NCBI RefSeq assembly: GCF_041521385.1 | Contig: NZ_CP168006.1 | Span: 1,312,769-1,376,768 of the forward strand | Direction of reading: 5' to 3' | DNA length: 64,000 bases | From: Alcaligenes faecalis | GTDB lineage: Bacteria > Pseudomonadota > Gammaproteobacteria > Burkholderiales > Burkholderiaceae_B | Shown: positions 1 to 8,238 of the stretch, in pieces | Layout of the letters: every line of letters begins with the position of its first letter | How positions within the stretch are numbered: position 1 is the first letter of the stretch | Notes under the pieces: model-generated | Seen by the model: the letters and a program-made list of their open reading frames with translations, nothing else | What the model was told of the DNA's origin: nothing | Databases searched by the model: none | Made by a program: the position numbers and the translations under genes

Positions 1-1
1 G

Positions 2-1540
2 GAAGTTGTGGGCATGCTCTGGAAAGGCTACAAGCTGATGATAGGCATTGCCCTGATCGGTCTTGGGCTGATTGTGTATTCGGGCTGGTCTATCTTTGGA
101 CGCATCGGCCCGGATCCCGTCATGAGCTGGTGGCTGCGTCCCATCTGGATGCTGGTGGGAGCCGCCCTGTGCGCGCTGGCGATACGTGGCACCTTGGCCC
201 ACCGTCCCATCAACCCCTCTTCGGTGGCCTGGAGCAGCGACAGCATGCTCAACACCCTACCCTTGAACTCGCTGTACAACGTGGCCTATGCCATCTACAG
301 CATGAAAAATGAGCGTTCTGCCGAGGACATTTACGGCGGCATGGATGCCGCAGAAATGAACCAAATCGTGCGCGATGCAGCCACGCTGCCTGCCGGCCCC
401 GACTCTCTACCTACCCTGCACCGTCAAACACCTGCACAGAAACGCGAGCGCAAACCCAACCTGGTCCTGATCGTGGAAGAGAGCCTGGGCGCGCAATATG
501 TCAGCAATCTGGGCGGCGCCAATCTGACACCCGAGCTGGACAAGCTGGCGCAAACAGGCTGGAACTTCCGCCGCGCCTACGCAACCGGCACTCGTTCGGT
601 ACGGGGTCTGGAAGCGGTTTCCGCCGGTTTCCCCCCAACCGTAGCCGACGCGGTGCTGCGATTGCCCGGCTCGCAAACTCGCTTCTTCACCCTGGCCCAA
701 TTGCTCAAGGAACAAGGCTACCGCTCGCGCTTTATCTATGGCGGCGAGGCCCACTTTGACAATATGAAGAGCTTTTTCCTGGGCAACGGTTTTGACGAGC
801 TGTATGAACAATCCAGCTTTGAATCACCCGAGTTCGTCGGCACCTGGGGCGCCAGCGACGAGGACATGTTCAACAAACTGCACCAGTTGCTTGAGCAGGA
901 CACGGAACAGCCCACCCTGACACTGGCATTCTCCGTCAGTAATCATTCACCCTGGGAGTACCCGGCTGGCCGTATCCAGGTCGAGGGCGACCCTGCCACC
1001 GTAGAGAACACCGTACGCTACGCGGACTGGGCCATTGGCGACTTCTTCAAGAAAGCGCGCGAATCCGATTACTGGGACAACACGGTGTTTTTGATTGTGG
1101 CTGACCACGACTCGCGCGTGGGCGGTGCCAATCTGGTGCCTTTGCGTCACTTCCATATTCCCGCCCTGATTCTGGGCGCAGGCGTGCCCAACCGCCAGGA
1201 CGAACGCATTATCAGCCAGATCGACCTGGCTCCCACCTTGCTGTCCCTGATGGGCATTGAAAGCGAGCACCCCATGATCGGGCGCGACCTGACCCAGCAG
1301 GACAGCGACCGGGCCATGATGCAGTACTTCGAGAACTATGGCTATTTGAAAGGCGACATCCTGACCGTGCTGATACCACACCTGCCGCCTTGTCAGTATC
1401 GCTATACCGCGCCGGACAAGTACGAGCCGCTGGAACAAATAGACGAAGTGCTGGCCAAGGAAGCCCTGGCCCACGTGCTCTGGCCGAGCTGGGCGTATCA
1501 CGAACAGGCTTACACCCTGCCCCACCTGCAAAAACGCTAG
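2..1540 (+). CDS. LTA synthase family sulfatase/phosphoglycerol transferase, 5' partial
   Basis: The reading frame is open to the left edge (GAA GTT precede the first possible GTG at 8), so the gene starts outside the window. Two hydrophobic segments (about residues 10-30 and 44-60, counted from that GTG) are followed by an extracytoplasmic alkaline-phosphatase-superfamily domain. Visible motifs are the metal-site VEES at about 156-159, the nucleophile region TGTRS with catalytic Thr near 195, and VADHDSR near 366. Family members usually have about five membrane helices before the catalytic domain, so the missing part is probably the first helices. They transfer phosphoglycerol or phosphoethanolamine-type groups outside the cytoplasmic membrane; in a Gram-negative host the acceptor may be a periplasmic glucan or an envelope lipid, which is inference. 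It ends 59 bases before a tRNA gene. Confidence 0.85.
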   Translation, partial: EVVGMLWKGYKLMIGIALIGLGLIVYSGWSIFGRIGPDPVMSWWLRPIWMLVGAALCALAIRGTLAHRPINPSSVAWSSDSMLNTLPLNSLYNVAYAIYSMKNERSAEDIYGGMDAAEMNQIVRDAATLPAGPDSLPTLHRQTPAQKRERKPNLVLIVEESLGAQYVSNLGGANLTPELDKLAQTGWNFRRAYATGTRSVRGLEAVSAGFPPTVADAVLRLPGSQTRFFTLAQLLKEQGYRSRFIYGGEAHFDNMKSFFLGNGFDELYEQSSFESPEFVGTWGASDEDMFNKLHQLLEQDTEQPTLTLAFSVSNHSPWEYPAGRIQVEGDPATVENTVRYADWAIGDFFKKARESDYWDNTVFLIVADHDSRVGGANLVPLRHFHIPALILGAGVPNRQDERIISQIDLAPTLLSLMGIESEHPMIGRDLTQQDSDRAMMQYFENYGYLKGDILTVLIPHLPPCQYRYTAPDKYEPLEQIDEVLAKEALAHVLWPSWAYHEQAYTLPHLQKR

Positions 1541-1557
1541 AACCGGGGGCGCAGGGC

Positions 1558-1586
1558 TTGACGAAACCCTGCGTTCAGTCTATTAT
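1558..1586 (+). promoter_or_regulatory. sigma-70 promoter of the first tRNA-Pro
   Basis: A -35 TTGACG (1558-1563), a 17-base spacer and a -10 TATTAT (1581-1586) lie 13 bases before the mature tRNA 5' end. The -35 sits in the loop of a GCAGGG/CCCTGC inverted repeat (1551-1556 with 1567-1572), which may weakly terminate the upstream gene. Confidence 0.65.
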
Positions 1587-1599
1587 TACTGTCTTTAGT

Positions 1600-1676
<77 letters not shown>

Positions 1677-1685
1677 TTAAAGAAT

Positions 1686-1725
1686 AAAAGGCTTAGTTCA
1701 TTGCACAGTGAACTAAGCCTTTTTC
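1686..1725 (+). terminator. intrinsic terminator after tRNA-Pro copy 1
   Basis: A perfect 15-bp stem (1686-1700 with 1709-1723) around an 8-base loop is followed by more T residues. It isolates the first tRNA transcript from the second. Confidence 0.85.
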
Positions 1726-1845
1726 TTTGTCTGACCCGTGAACGTCAATCTATTTGCATTGTGTTTTTTGCCTTGGGCAGTGAAAAATTGGCCCTTAGCC
1801 CTGATGCATCCATGCGTTCAAGCCCTGTTTTAATAAGGTATATAC

Positions 1846-1874
1846 TTGCCAAACGAACAAGGGCAAGATATAAT
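1846..1874 (+). promoter_or_regulatory. sigma-70 promoter of the second tRNA-Pro
   Basis: TTGCCA (1846-1851), a 17-base spacer and a perfect TATAAT (1869-1874) lie 12 bases before the mature tRNA. The sequence differs from the promoter of copy 1, so the two copies are separate transcription units. Confidence 0.7.
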
Positions 1875-1886
1875 TTTTTTCTTAGT

Positions 1887-1963
<77 letters not shown>

Positions 1964-1971
1964 AAAAATTC

Positions 1972-2010
1972 AAAGGCCTTGCAGAGCAATCTGCAAGGCC
2001 TTTTAGTTTT
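1972..2010 (+). terminator. intrinsic terminator after tRNA-Pro copy 2
   Basis: A 14-bp perfect stem (1972-1985 with 1990-2003) with loop GCAA is followed by a T-rich run. Confidence 0.85.
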
Positions 2011-2053
2011 GTCGGCATCATTAAGCAATGATGCGCCAGCACCGCAACAACAT

Positions 2054-2500
2054 TTAACTTTGGCTTGGGTTTACCCCCACCGAATTGGGCAAACCAAAAA
2101 TCGCATCAAATGCCCAGTTATAAATAAAGGCGAAGATAGGAAAGAAAGCCAGCAATACCGCTTCCATCAAAAAAGCCTTCCATAAACTGATCTCCAGCCA
2201 CCACGCGATCAGCGGGACCAACAAAGACACCAGCACAATCTGAAAACCGGCCACATGCAGCACCCGGTGCCAGAAGGTGCGCGCCTGAATCTGACGACGA
2301 CGCTCCCAGGCCTCAAACAGCATGTTGTAGAACAGGTTCACCGATACCGCACAGGTGCTGATCATGAAGGACAGCACACCACTTTGCATCGCCCCCGCCC
2401 CGCTCAAGTGTCCCAATACGGTTGCCGCTACCATCATGCCCAACAGCTCGAACATTCCCACATAGACGACTCTTCTTTTCCACCCCTGCACGATAAACAT
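2054..2500 (-). CDS. PACE family multidrug/biocide efflux protein (copy A)
   Basis: A 148-residue, four-helix inner-membrane protein made of two tandem bacterial transmembrane pair units, as in the AceI/PACE family of proton-coupled exporters (chlorhexidine, acriflavine and short-chain diamines in studied members). Family hallmarks are GWKRR at the N terminus, the acidic residue in helix 1 (E18 in VGMFELLG), the second-repeat basic motif, and FIYNWAFDAIFGLP near the end. The ATG at 2500 has AAGG directly against it, which is too close to work, so the GTG at 2491 (giving MQGWKRR) may be the true start. It is divergent from a LysR regulator 89 bases away, the arrangement known for AceI/AceR. 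A paralogue lies at 61794-62219. Confidence 0.9.
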   Translation of the reverse strand: MFIVQGWKRRVVYVGMFELLGMMVAATVLGHLSGAGAMQSGVLSFMISTCAVSVNLFYNMLFEAWERRRQIQARTFWHRVLHVAGFQIVLVSLLVPLIAWWLEISLWKAFLMEAVLLAFFPIFAFIYNWAFDAIFGLPNSVGVNPSQS

Positions 2501-2589
2501 CCTTGATAAAAATGCTGAAAAGCATGATTATCCGCAGTAATTCTTGTAGAAAAAGTCAGACTCCATCAGTTTTGTTTATAGGTTAAACC

Positions 2590-3495
2590 ATGCTTACCAG
2601 CGATCATCTCGAGCTGTTACTAGCCGTGGTCGAACACGGCTCTTTTTCCTCCGCTGCACGGGCGTTGCGGCGAACACAGTCGGCCGTCAGTATGGCTGTG
2701 GCTAATTTGGAAGCCGAACTGGACCTGACGCTATTTGATCGTAGCCGTCGGGAACCCGTGCCTACCGCCGAGTTACTGGCCATGCTGCCCGATGCCAAAC
2801 TGATCAGCAGCCGCTTGCAGGGTTTGCGCCTTCATTTGCAAGAACTATCGGGTGGGTTGGAAAGCCATATACGGCTGGGCATAGTCTGTGATGTCGACCC
2901 CAAACCAGCCTTGATTGCCCTGCAGGCACTGGAGCAACGCTACCCTGGCCTGGACATGGAAATACGAACCGCGCCGCAGGAAACCTTGGTCGAGGCTCTC
3001 AAAAAGCGCGAGCTGGACCTATGTATTGCCTATGGCGGACTGGAGCTGGAAAGTGTCGGCATTGTGCAGTCCTTGTGGACCGAAACCATTAGCGCCGTGG
3101 CAGCACCTGGCCATCCTTTGCTACAAGATGGCCCCTGCCCCCTGGAAGACTTGAAGGCCTACCGGCAGATTGTCATTAGCAGCCCCGACCACGATGTCAG
3201 CAAAGACCGATCCATGCTTAGCTTGCGCCAATGGAAAACGGACAGCCTGGCCATGACGCTGGAGCTGGTGGAGCGGGGCTTAGGTTGGGCGAATCTGCCC
3301 TTGTCTTGCCTGCGGCCGTCTTTGGCATCGGGGCGTTTGCAGCGCATCCAATTCTCTACGGGTAGCAACGGATTGGATCTGCCCATTTATCTGCTGCAGT
3401 CCAAAAGCCAGGATGTCGGGAAAGCGCAGGCCCTGTTCAGACAGGCCCTGCAAGACGCGCTCAATGGCCGCACCCACCCTATTCCGGAACCGTAA
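2590..3495 (+). CDS. LysR family transcriptional regulator
   Basis: A 301-residue protein with an N-terminal winged helix-turn-helix (about 1-60: LELLLAVVEHGSFSSAARAL, then RTQSAVSMAVANLE) and a C-terminal effector-binding fold from about residue 90. This is the normal LysR length. Because it is transcribed divergently from the PACE gene across a short intergenic region, it is the obvious candidate regulator of that exporter, as AceR is for aceI; the effector is unknown. Its 3' end overlaps the convergent binding-protein gene by 17 bases. Confidence 0.92.
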   Translation: MLTSDHLELLLAVVEHGSFSSAARALRRTQSAVSMAVANLEAELDLTLFDRSRREPVPTAELLAMLPDAKLISSRLQGLRLHLQELSGGLESHIRLGIVCDVDPKPALIALQALEQRYPGLDMEIRTAPQETLVEALKKRELDLCIAYGGLELESVGIVQSLWTETISAVAAPGHPLLQDGPCPLEDLKAYRQIVISSPDHDVSKDRSMLSLRQWKTDSLAMTLELVERGLGWANLPLSCLRPSLASGRLQRIQFSTGSNGLDLPIYLLQSKSQDVGKAQALFRQALQDALNGRTHPIPEP

Positions 3496-4204
3496 CGTTG
3501 GCCTGCCCACTATCGGCCAGGAACTGCGCCACCATCCCTTCGTTTTTTTGCCGGGCCAGAAACGCTTCAATCCAGGCATGGGCTTGCGTACGTTCCGAAG
3601 GCACCGCCATGGCCTGACGAATCACGGTGAAACTATCGGGCAATACACGCAAACCGCTGCGGGAACGTGCATAGCGTTCCAGGGGCTGGCGTACACCGGC
3701 AGCGGCATCCAGTTCCTCTTCTACAAACAAGTCGATAGCATCGGCAGAGGTCCTTGCCCGAACCAGATCAGCATGTTTTAAATGACGGCTCAGGAACAAG
3801 TCATAGGCCGCCCCCTTGCCAACCGCAATGCACACGCCCTGCCGATCCAACTGATCCACGGTCTGAAAGGCAGACTCCTCGCGCACCAGATAGGTACCTT
3901 CGATATGCACATAGGCTTCGCTAAAGCGGATTTTTTCCGCACGCTTGGGATCGATTGCCAAAAAAGCCAGATCCCACTCGTCCTTGTAGACTGCCTCCAC
4001 GACAGCCTGGGCCGCATCGTAGCCATGAAACTGCACGCTCAAGCCCAGCTCTTGCGCCACACTGCGGGCCAGATCGGCCGACACTCCTTTGGGCGACTGC
4101 TCATTGGCACCACGTTGGGCCAGGACGGGATTGCCATAATTCATGGCAACACGCAAAACCCCGCTGGGGGCCAGTTCTGCTGCGACAGCCTGCTTTTGTG
4201 TCAT
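3479..4204 (-). CDS. Leaderless amino-acid-type (SBP_bac_3) substrate-binding protein
   Basis: A 241-residue protein of the polar amino acid binding family: LRVAMNYGNPVLA begins lobe 1, and DLAFLAIDPKRAEKIRFSEAYVHIEGTYLV is the typical hinge/ligand region. It has no signal peptide: the start at 4204 has a good GGAG eight bases upstream, and the first residues (MTQKQAVAAELAPSG) are polar. No transporter permease or ATPase gene is adjacent. It may act in the cytoplasm as a ligand sensor or enzyme-like protein, or be a remnant that lost its export signal. Its tail overlaps the convergent LysR gene by 17 bases. Confidence 0.82.
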   Translation of the reverse strand: MTQKQAVAAELAPSGVLRVAMNYGNPVLAQRGANEQSPKGVSADLARSVAQELGLSVQFHGYDAAQAVVEAVYKDEWDLAFLAIDPKRAEKIRFSEAYVHIEGTYLVREESAFQTVDQLDRQGVCIAVGKGAAYDLFLSRHLKHADLVRARTSADAIDLFVEEELDAAAGVRQPLERYARSRSGLRVLPDSFTVIRQAMAVPSERTQAHAWIEAFLARQKNEGMVAQFLADSGQANVTVPE

Positions 4205-4286
4205 GTAAATGCTCCGTCATACTTTTAAGAACCCAGTCTTCTACAATAACGCACCGTCCTGTCCCACTACATAATGGAGCGCCTGT

Positions 4287-4688
4287 ATGTCTCGTGATGA
4301 TCTTGGAAAACTCTTGCTGCGTGTCACGGTCGGTGTGTTGATCCTGCTGCACGGCATCGCCAAGATACGTTATGGCATCGGAGGAATCGAAAGAATGCTG
4401 ATCACCAACAATATGCCCGGCTTTCTGGCCTGGGGTGTGTATATAGGCGAAGTGATTGCTCCTGTTCTGATGATTCTGGGCTTTTACGCCCGCGCCGGCG
4501 GTTTGATTGTAGCCATGAACATGGTCATTGCCGTGTTGCTGGCCCATAGCAACCAAATCAACAGCTTCAATGCCCAGGGGATTTGGACCTTGGAATTGCA
4601 AGGCATGTTCCTGGTTGGCGCGCTGACCGTAGGCTTGATTGGTGCCGGACGTTATAGTCTGGGTGGCAGTAGTGGCCCCTGGAACTAA
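4287..4688 (+). CDS. DoxX family membrane protein
   Basis: A 133-residue, four-helix membrane protein with the DoxX signature: LLRVTVGVLILLHGIAKI in helix 1, then PGFLAWGVYIGEVIAPVLMILG, and FNAQGIWTLELQGMFLVGALTVGLIGAGRYSL at the end. Family members are small quinone-linked or redox-associated membrane proteins of poorly defined function. It stands alone, followed by a clear terminator. Confidence 0.88.
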   Translation: MSRDDLGKLLLRVTVGVLILLHGIAKIRYGIGGIERMLITNNMPGFLAWGVYIGEVIAPVLMILGFYARAGGLIVAMNMVIAVLLAHSNQINSFNAQGIWTLELQGMFLVGALTVGLIGAGRYSLGGSSGPWN

Positions 4689-4715
4689 AGGCCGGCCCCA
4701 GCCCTGTGTTAAAAG

Positions 4716-4740
4716 AACGCCCGCCTCACCGGGCGTTTTT
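4716..4740 (+). terminator. intrinsic terminator after doxX-like gene
   Basis: Stem AACGCCCG/CGGGCGTT (4716-4723 with 4730-4737) and a six-base loop, ending in a T run. Confidence 0.75.
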
Positions 4741-4834
4741 CATGAATGATCAAGCCATTACCACCACCTGACCCTGTTAGCATCAGCCACTCAATCTGCC
4801 AGCCCCAAACGCCTCTCCCCCCAACGACACTGGT

Positions 4835-4876
4835 ATTGGCGTTGGCGTTGGCGTTGGCGTTGGCGTTGGCGTTGGC
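4835..4876. repeat. GTTGGC hexanucleotide tandem repeat
   Basis: Six perfect head-to-tail GTTGGC units (4841-4876) are preceded by one imperfect unit (ATTGGC). The run is noncoding, just downstream of the histidine kinase stop (minus strand), a typical substrate for slipped-strand length change. Confidence 0.9.
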
Positions 4877-4892
4877 CACCTAGCTTCCTACC

Positions 4893-6254
4893 TTAACTTG
4901 CCAAGGTCAAATCCAGGCGCAATCCACCTTTCTCGGACACACTGGCCTGCACCTTGCCCTGATAGCTGCGCGCCAGCTCGCGCACAATATCCAACCCCAA
5001 ACCAAAGCCGGGATGCCGTTCATCCGCACGCTGACCGCGGCCAAACACACGCTCAAGCTGCTCCGGATCCAGGCCAGGACCATCATCTTCCACCACCAGA
5101 TGCAGCTCATTATCCTGCTGCCACACGTGGCACCACACATTATGCGTCGCCCATTTGCAGGCGTTGTCCAAGAGATTACCGGCCATCTCCTGCAAATCCT
5201 GCTCTTCGCCCTTAAAAATCAAGGCCTGAGCAGGCAAATCCAGATGAATCTGCTTCGCCTTGTGCAAGCGCCCCATCACACGACACAAGGACTGCAAGCA
5301 GGCAGACACATCGGTGCGCACCCCAATGGCTCTGACCGCCATGGCCCGTGCACGTGACAAATGGTGATCAACCTGACGCTGGGCCAAAGCCACCTGCTCG
5401 CCAACCAAAGCCGCCAAATGCGGATCTTCAGCCTGAGCGGCATTGCCCATAATCGTGAGCGGGGTTTTGACGGCATGGGCCAGGTTTCCAGCCTGCGCCC
5501 GCGCACGATCCACCATGCCCGCATTGGCACTGAGCACCGCATTGAAATCATCCACCAGGGGCTGAATTTCGCTGGGAAAACGGCCACTGACTTGCGGTTC
5601 CCGACCCTCCTGCACATCCAGCAAACGGCGTCGCAGCAGGTGCAGGGGATACAAGGCCAGCACCACTTGCAAGATCGCCGCCAGGATCAGACCCACCGCC
5701 AAGCCACCCAGCGACAGGAACAGAATCCGCTCAAAACGAGCCAATGGCTCGGCCAGCAGCTCTCGATTGCCTGCCACCATAATCTGCAGGCTTTGACCCT
5801 TGTCATTCACCTCGTCCAGTTCCTGACGCAGCACAACCAGACGCTGTTTTCCCGGCCCCATCAGTGACAAGACACCATTGGGCGTATCGGGAGCATTGAC
5901 ATCCAGAGCCTCGTCCCACAAAGAGGTCGAACGCAACACCACCGTCCATTGGCTGCTACCCGCCTCCTGGCGCGCAATCTGCCAGTACATACCGGAATAC
6001 GGCTGCTCAAATAAAGGATCACTCAGACGCGATTGCAGGGTGACACCATCGGCATTGTCCAGATTCACGTCCGCCATGATCTGGTCCAGATGGGTTTGCA
6101 AACGCTGCTCGAACTGACGGTAAACGTGATCTTGAAACAAGCGATTCAAGCCCAAACCGGCCAGAATGATACTGATCAAAATCCAGGCCAAGGTCCCCAG
6201 CAACAAGCGGCCACGCAGAGAACCCAGAATGGGGTGACCCCGTCGGGCGATCAT
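4893..6254 (-). CDS. Sensor histidine kinase, PhoQ-like
   Basis: A 453-residue membrane kinase. Helix 1 is at about 16-36, a periplasmic sensor of about 130 residues follows, helix 2 is at about 177-200, then a HAMP-like linker. The H-box NLAHAVKTPLT places the phosphorylated His at 260. The ATPase domain has NLLDNACKW (N-box), DDGPGL (G1) and GFGLGLDIV (G2). Its start overlaps the response regulator stop by 4 bases, so the pair is translationally coupled. The periplasmic domain is not rich in acidic patches by eye, so a PhoQ-like Mg2+/peptide signal is not established. Confidence 0.92.
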   Translation of the reverse strand: MIARRGHPILGSLRGRLLLGTLAWILISIILAGLGLNRLFQDHVYRQFEQRLQTHLDQIMADVNLDNADGVTLQSRLSDPLFEQPYSGMYWQIARQEAGSSQWTVVLRSTSLWDEALDVNAPDTPNGVLSLMGPGKQRLVVLRQELDEVNDKGQSLQIMVAGNRELLAEPLARFERILFLSLGGLAVGLILAAILQVVLALYPLHLLRRRLLDVQEGREPQVSGRFPSEIQPLVDDFNAVLSANAGMVDRARAQAGNLAHAVKTPLTIMGNAAQAEDPHLAALVGEQVALAQRQVDHHLSRARAMAVRAIGVRTDVSACLQSLCRVMGRLHKAKQIHLDLPAQALIFKGEEQDLQEMAGNLLDNACKWATHNVWCHVWQQDNELHLVVEDDGPGLDPEQLERVFGRGQRADERHPGFGLGLDIVRELARSYQGKVQASVSEKGGLRLDLTLAS

Positions 6255-6916
6255 GCTTCGGGGTCCACCAGACGATAGCCCATGCCTCGCACCGTTTCGA
6301 TATAGCCGGGGGGTAATTTCTTGCGCAAACGACCGATAAACACCTCGATGGTATTGGAATCGCGCTCAAAGTCCTGAGAGTAAATATGCTCGGTCAATTG
6401 GGTGCGCGACAACACCTGACCGGGGTGATGCATCATAAAAGCCAGCAAACGGTATTCATGGCTGGTCAGCGACAAAACCATGCCCGCACAACTGATCGAG
6501 GAAGAACGCGCATCCAACTCCAAGTGGCCTAACTGCAAGCGTGGGTTCGCCTGACCGGCCGCGCGGCGCAGCAAGGCGCGCATACGGGCCAACAACTCTT
6601 CCATGTGAAAGGGCTTGGCCACATAGTCGTCCGCACCGGCATCCATGCCTTCAACCTTGTCGTGCCAGTCATTGCGAGCCGTCAGAATCAGCACCGGCAT
6701 ATTGATGCCCGAAGCCCGCCAGCGACGCAATACCGACACCCCATCCATGCCCGGTAAACCCAGATCCAGCACTACGGCATCAAAGGCCTCGACCTCGCCC
6801 TGATAATGACCTTGCTCGCCATCATGGACGACTTGAACCGCATAGCCCGCCCGCTCCAGGGCCTGCTGCAATTGCCCCGCCAAGGTAGGCTCGTCTTCGA
6901 CGACCAGTATCCGCAT
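6251..6916 (-). CDS. OmpR/PhoP-family response regulator
   Basis: A 221-residue regulator. The receiver domain (1-115) has the acidic pocket E7/D8 and phospho-acceptor D51 (VVLDLGLPGMDG), then LILTARN and KPFHMEEL. A C-terminal winged helix (about 125-218) carries the SLTSHEYRLLAFMMHHPGQV and VFIGRLRKKL segments. It is cotranscribed with the kinase (4-base overlap) and lies directly downstream of the PepSY-type gene. A TTCAG repeat with 11-base period at 7553-7568 is a candidate binding site. Confidence 0.94.
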   Translation of the reverse strand: MRILVVEDEPTLAGQLQQALERAGYAVQVVHDGEQGHYQGEVEAFDAVVLDLGLPGMDGVSVLRRWRASGINMPVLILTARNDWHDKVEGMDAGADDYVAKPFHMEELLARMRALLRRAAGQANPRLQLGHLELDARSSSISCAGMVLSLTSHEYRLLAFMMHHPGQVLSRTQLTEHIYSQDFERDSNTIEVFIGRLRKKLPPGYIETVRGMGYRLVDPEA

Positions 6917-6917
6917 A

Positions 6918-7460
6918 TCAATGTCCTCGGGAATGCGAACGCTTCACGCCACGCACAAACAACACTTTGGCGGTCAAGGCGTCCACTTTCAGGCGCAAGA
7001 GGCGGTTGTCATCGACCAGCATGCGCAAGTCATAAACCCAAAGCTCAACGCGCTCGTCATATTCAAACTGGACACGCAGCACTCGTCCGGGATAGGTCTC
7101 GCGCACCCGTTTCAACACCTCACGCAGGGGCAAAGCCTCCCCGCGACGCACCGCCTCACGGGCCTGATCATGACCACGGTAAGCCGGCCCCGGAGGCCAG
7201 TACGGACTGGGGCCGAAACGTTCATTAGGAGGGGGAGGCGGGGGGGGTGGTGGGGGTAGACGACGAAAGCAGTCATCCTCTCCAACGTAATCGTGTCCCG
7301 ACCAATCCGAACGCCGGTCCCTGTCCCACGACGCGTCGCCCCGCTGCTTTTTACCACTGCAGCCAGGGGAGTCATGGGAATGGGCAAGTGCCAATGGCAT
7401 CACTGCCGTCAAAACGGCGGCCAAACTCATCAGCAGTGCGGATTGTTTAATGGACGTCAT
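6918..7460 (-). CDS. Secreted PepSY-like protein with polyproline tract, upstream of the two-component genes
   Basis: I chose the ATG at 7460 because it gives a clean signal peptide (MTSIKQSALLMSLAAVLTAVMPLALA); an in-frame TTG at 7496 is less likely. The mature protein (about 155 residues) has a charged segment with Cys residues, an uninterrupted run of ten prolines, and a PepSY-like C-terminal unit (ALPLREVLKRVRETYPGRVLRVQFEYDE...WVYDLRMLVDDNRLLRLKVDALTAKVL). PepSY proteins near two-component systems are thought to modulate periplasmic sensing or proteolysis. The stop lies only two bases from the regulator start, so it is the first gene of the operon. Confidence 0.8.
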   Translation of the reverse strand: MTSIKQSALLMSLAAVLTAVMPLALAHSHDSPGCSGKKQRGDASWDRDRRSDWSGHDYVGEDDCFRRLPPPPPPPPPPNERFGPSPYWPPGPAYRGHDQAREAVRRGEALPLREVLKRVRETYPGRVLRVQFEYDERVELWVYDLRMLVDDNRLLRLKVDALTAKVLFVRGVKRSHSRGH

Positions 7461-7484
7461 GAGAATCGGTACGTACAAACAAAA

Positions 7485-7513
7485 AAGAGGGATCAAAAGA
7501 TCGCACCCCTCTT
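7485..7513 (-). promoter_or_regulatory. Terminator-like hairpin in the leader of the PepSY/two-component operon
   Basis: AAGAGGG (7485-7491) pairs with CCCTCTT (7507-7513), with an inner GATC/GATC pair. Read on the minus strand it runs straight into six Ts, like an intrinsic terminator, 25 bases before the PepSY ATG. It could attenuate the operon, but a TATATA -10-like sequence overlaps its 5' arm, so the transcription start decides whether the full hairpin is made. Confidence 0.4.
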
Positions 7514-7552
7514 ATATAGCAAGCTGCGGATGAACATAACATGAATGGCGAC

Positions 7553-7568
7553 TTCAGTTTAGATTCAG
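7553..7568. promoter_or_regulatory. Candidate response-regulator site (TTCAG direct repeat)
   Basis: TTCAG occurs at 7553-7557 and 7564-7568, one helical turn (11 bases) apart, in the divergent region between two secreted-protein genes. OmpR-family dimers bind such repeats. Assignment to the adjacent regulator is inference. Confidence 0.35.
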
Positions 7569-7684
7569 AGCCACTTGCTCATAATGGGCACCAGGCTGAC
7601 AGGACAACCCAACCTTCCCCTCTCAAAAGGAAGCTACCCAGGAATCTGACAGCACCACTTTTTGATTACACGAAGGAGCTATAC

Positions 7685-8101
7685 ATGAAACGCACTTCCC
7701 TTTTTTCTGCCTTGGTATTGAGCGCAAGCCTGTTGGGTGGCACTGCTGCCATCGCTCAGGACGCCACAAGCGCAGCCCAAGCACAGAGCAGCCAAAAACA
7801 AGCACGTCAGGCCCGCGACCACAAACCGCTGACTGCTGAACAAGTCACCGATATCGGCCCCGCCTACCAGCGTCTGAAAGAGGCCGGCTACACCAAAGTG
7901 GGTAGCCTGCACCAGCGAGGTGACAACATCATGGCCATGGTGGTCGACAAGGACGGCAAAGTGGTACGTGTCCGCTCCGAAGGAGCCAATGGCGAGTTTA
8001 CGGTTGTAGAGCGCAAGAACAATGGCCAGCATCGCCGTGGTCACCGCTCTGGTCACGATCAGTGCCATGGCAACGCCATGAAAGAGGCCGCCAAGTCCTG
8101 A
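7685..8101 (+). CDS. Small secreted protein, PepSY-like
   Basis: The ATG at 7685 is preceded by GAAGGAG (7671-7677) and begins a signal peptide (MKRTSLFSALVLSASLLGGTAAIAQ). The mature part has a Gln/Ala-rich stretch, then a PepSY-like unit (LTAEQVTDIGPAYQRLKEAGYTKVGSLHQRGDNIMAMVVDKDGKVVRVR) and a His/Arg-rich tail (GQHRRGHRSGHDQCHGN) that could bind metal. It is divergent from the PepSY/two-component operon, which suggests it is a target of that system. The specific function is unknown. Confidence 0.82.
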   Translation: MKRTSLFSALVLSASLLGGTAAIAQDATSAAQAQSSQKQARQARDHKPLTAEQVTDIGPAYQRLKEAGYTKVGSLHQRGDNIMAMVVDKDGKVVRVRSEGANGEFTVVERKNNGQHRRGHRSGHDQCHGNAMKEAAKS

Positions 8102-8238
8102 TCACGGAAACACTTTCCCCCAAGCCGTTGATGTTCGCAAGCAGTAGTTTGAAGTGACAACACACCGTTGTATTAGCAGTCAAAGTCGGTAGTTGGACCT
8201 TGCCACCACCCTCACGGCAGGGGCAAGCAAGCAGGACG

